Shown one piece after another: positions 58,119 to 59,778 of a DNA stretch of 59,778 nucleotides. How positions within the stretch are numbered: the stretch's first letter is position 1; each line of letters starts with the position of its first letter. The notes under the pieces were generated by a model, which was given only the letters and a program-made list of their open reading frames with translations, was not told the DNA's origin and ran no database searches. The DNA is from Apilactobacillus apinorum. Lineage in GTDB: Bacteria; Bacillota; Bacilli; Lactobacillales; Lactobacillaceae. The stretch covers positions 467,094 to 526,871 of the forward strand of contig NZ_KQ440395.1 in the NCBI RefSeq assembly GCF_001281175.1, written 5' to 3'. Position numbers and translations under genes: made by a program.

Positions 58119-58445
58119 ATGGATCAACTTATTACCGTACTGGAAAGACACAAAAATTTGATTAAAGTAAAGTGTAGGGGAGAATTCGGTTACTTCTTTC
58201 CCACCACTAACTTAGTTAATAAAGAAGCCAAGGTCGAATCATTTGTAGACGCCGAAAATCTATTGAAAGAGTTCTTAAATCGACAAAACGATGAATTAAT
58301 CATGGTACCGCGATTTTTTGATTTTGAGCAAAACATCTTTACTATTCAAGGTGTTTCTAAAACTGATATTCAAAAAGGATTAGATGGAGATCTAGGTACA
58401 TTTGATATTGACCCTGATGGCAATATAAAAAAGCAAGCAGAATAA
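58119..58445 (+). CDS. Hypothetical protein, 108 residues
   Basis: I do not recognise this soluble protein. It has no membrane helix or signal. The sequence (MDQLITVLERHKNLIKVKCRGEF...) mixes alpha and beta character and ends with an acidic loop DGDLGTFDIDPDGN. AGAGGGA precedes the ATG and the stop codon lies within a strong terminator. It is divergent from the DUF308 gene, sharing an intergenic inverted repeat. Confidence 0.65.
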   Translation: MDQLITVLERHKNLIKVKCRGEFGYFFPTTNLVNKEAKVESFVDAENLLKEFLNRQNDELIMVPRFFDFEQNIFTIQGVSKTDIQKGLDGDLGTFDIDPDGNIKKQAE

Positions 58446-58462
58446 TTCTGCTTGCTTTTTTT
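58429..58462. terminator. bidirectional terminator overlapping the end of the 108-residue gene
   Basis: AAAAGCAAGCAGAA and TTCTGCTTGCTTTT with TAA loop. The loop is the stop codon itself. Confidence 0.9.
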
Positions 58463-58463
58463 A

Positions 58464-59002
58464 TTAGATAATTGATTGAATTTCTTTTCTTAGTAATTCA
58501 ATTTTATAGTTTTGGTCATCAAGCTGTCCGTTGATTAATTTATGATCATCGGTAAACATATCAGCATTGATATTAATTAATGGATTAGTGGATAGTTTAG
58601 CCATCTTTAATCCGACTGCGACAAGGTCAAGTGCGATTTGAGATTGTAGTCCACCGTGACTACCATATGAAATGAATGTGACTTTCTTATTACGCCATTC
58701 ACTTGCTAGATAATCGATAGCGTTCTTTAAGACAGCAGGATATCCCCAGTTATATTGTGGATAAATGAAAATAACGGCATCCAATGATTCGATTTTTTGA
58801 GACCATTCCTTAGAATGATCTTTTTGATATTGTTGTTTAGCAGGTACTTCTGCCTCGTCTAAAAAGGGCAGATTGATTTGGCTTAAATCTAGTACTTCAG
58901 TTTCATAATCTGATGAATCTAAATTGTTTGCACCCAATTGCCTATTTCGGGACAGATACGACTAGGGCGGTTACTACCTAAAATAAGGCCAACTTTTTTC
59001 AT
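58464..59002 (-). pseudogene. NADPH-dependent FMN reductase, frameshifted
   Basis: A good start (ATG at 59002, TAAGGAG upstream) opens MKKVGLILGSNRPSR..., the typical flavodoxin-like N-terminus of NADPH-dependent FMN/azo reductases. This frame stops at TAG 58919-58921 after 27 codons. The rest of the protein continues in the -1 frame from about 58928: NNLDSSDYETEVLDLSQINLPFLDE, then YPQYNWGYPAVLKNAIDYL and SYGSHGG (FMN-binding loops) to 58464. Loss of one A in an AAATTT-like tract would explain it. It is either a true pseudogene or a sequencing error; the 157-residue remainder alone lacks the phosphate-binding loop. Confidence 0.8.
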
Positions 59003-59020
59003 GTTTAAATCTCCTTAGTA

Positions 59021-59050
59021 AAAAAAGCATTCATTACGAATGCTTTTTTG
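59021..59050 (-). terminator. terminator after asnS
   Basis: AAAAAAGCATTC and GAATGCTTTTTT with ATTAC loop, between asnS and the FMN reductase on the minus strand. Confidence 0.9.
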
Positions 59051-59051
59051 A

Positions 59052-59778
59052 TTAGAACTTAGCGCTACCTGGTTCACGTGGGAATGGGATAACATCTCTG
59101 ATGTTTTCCATACCAGTTACGTACATAACTAAACGTTCGAAACCAATTCCGAAACCGGAATGTTTGATTTCACCATATTTTCTAAGATCTTGGTACCAGT
59201 CATATTCTTCTGGATTTAGGTTAAATTCTTTAATCTTGTCGTTTAAGACATCATATCTTTCTTCACGTTCACTACCACCAACGATTTCACCAATACCTGG
59301 TACTAAACAGTCGGCTGCAGCAACAGTCTTACCATCGTCATTATCACGCATGTAGAATGCTTTGATATCACGTGGGTAGTCAGTTAAGAAAGTAGGGCGT
59401 TTGTATACTTCTTCACACAAGTATCTTTCATGTTCAGATTGTAAATCAATTCCCCATTCAACAGGTACTTTAAATTCAGTATCTGCATCTTGTAGAATCT
59501 TAACGGCATCAGTATAAGTAACACGAGCAAAGTCTTCGCTAGCAGTTTTCTTTAGTTTTTCAATTAAACCAGGTTTAACGTTTTCATCTAGGAAAGCTAG
59601 TTCGTCTTGAGCATGTTCTAATACGTAGTTGATAACGTATTTTAGAAGACCTTCAGCAACATCCATCATACCTGGAAGACGAGTGTATGCCATATCAGGT
59701 TCAATCATCCAGAATTCTGAGGCATGACGAGGAGTATGTGAGTTTTCAGCTCTAAAAGTAGGACCGAAAGTATATACA
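59052..59778 (-). CDS. asnS: Asparaginyl-tRNA synthetase, C-terminal part (5' end outside the window)
   Basis: This is a class II aminoacyl-tRNA synthetase. The visible 242 codons start inside motif 2 ([22 protein letters not shown]) and run to motif 3 ([15 protein letters not shown]) and the C-terminal [15 protein letters not shown]. The asparagine-type sequence [12 protein letters not shown] and terminal IPFPREPG are characteristic of AsnRS. The frame is open to the window edge; the N-terminal anticodon-binding domain lies beyond. An internal Met at 59708 is not the start. Confidence 0.95.
   Translation of the reverse strand, partial: VYTFGPTFRAENSHTPRHASEFWMIEPDMAYTRLPGMMDVAEGLLKYVINYVLEHAQDELAFLDENVKPGLIEKLKKTASEDFARVTYTDAVKILQDADTEFKVPVEWGIDLQSEHERYLCEEVYKRPTFLTDYPRDIKAFYMRDNDDGKTVAAADCLVPGIGEIVGGSEREERYDVLNDKIKEFNLNPEEYDWYQDLRKYGEIKHSGFGIGFERLVMYVTGMENIRDVIPFPREPGSAKF

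Overview
The window is a chromosomal housekeeping segment from a low-GC Gram-positive bacterium of the family Lactobacillaceae. The gene order is typical of lactobacilli: tagO, comFA-comFC-secA-prfB, pspC-yvlD-hprK-lgt-gpsA-galU-trxB, uvrB-uvrA-yvcK-whiA, clpP, gap-pgk-tpiA-eno, secG-rnr-smpB, ung-pta-tsaE, murB, cdaA-cdaR-glmM-glmS. Several genes often found at these junctions are missing: hpf between comFC and secA, ftsEX after prfB, rapZ between uvrA and yvcK, and cggR before gap. The missing cggR, the separately transcribed triose genes and weak codon use in tpiA fit a heterofermentative lactobacillus (Apilactobacillus/Fructilactobacillus-like). That assignment is inference only.

Layout. 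1-8.8 kb: teichoic-acid priming (tagO), competence helicase and PRTase (comFA/comFC), the preprotein translocase ATPase secA, release factor 2 with its programmed +1 frameshift, and a MinJ-like membrane PDZ protein. 8.8-14.3 kb: envelope-stress-type small membrane proteins, HPr kinase, lipoprotein and phospholipid enzymes, UDP-glucose synthesis and thioredoxin reductase. 14.3-21.3 kb: nucleotide excision repair, then yvcK-whiA. 21.3-27.1 kb: clpP (minus strand, CtsR box), tRNA-Arg(CCG), and the lower-glycolysis genes, each with its own terminator or promoter. 27.1-34.8 kb: CLC transporter, secG, RNase R, SmpB, Ung, Pta, TsaE and a GNAT enzyme. 34.8-44.5 kb: exonuclease, MurB, Na+/H+ antiporter, DUF1361 protein, and the c-di-AMP/amino-sugar block cdaA-cdaR-glmM-glmS. 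44.5-59.8 kb: a more variable region with a 40-residue basic peptide, a secreted glucosaminidase, TagH without TagG, small hypotheticals, an aminotransferase, Kup, an ArsB/NhaD-type permease, a glucose 1-dehydrogenase, a DHA2 efflux pump, CorA, a GlcU/RbsU sugar permease under a probable cre site, a DUF308 protein, a frameshifted FMN reductase and the end of asnS.

Themes. Wall synthesis recurs (TagO, GalU, TagH, MurB, GlmM, GlmS, YvcK/GlmR, glucosaminidase). Potassium and osmotic control may be linked through c-di-AMP (CdaA/CdaR with Kup and a CPA1 antiporter). GlcU-like permease plus glucose 1-dehydrogenase suggests a PTS-independent glucose oxidation route. I see no prophage, insertion sequence, CRISPR array, defence system or plasmid origin. 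No intergenic gap exceeds about 280 bases. I did not find a clearly new multi-gene system. The best leads are inverted repeats inside promoters (yvcK, trxB, secG), structured leaders of gap and eno, an unusual TpiA phosphate loop, and several small uncharacterised genes.
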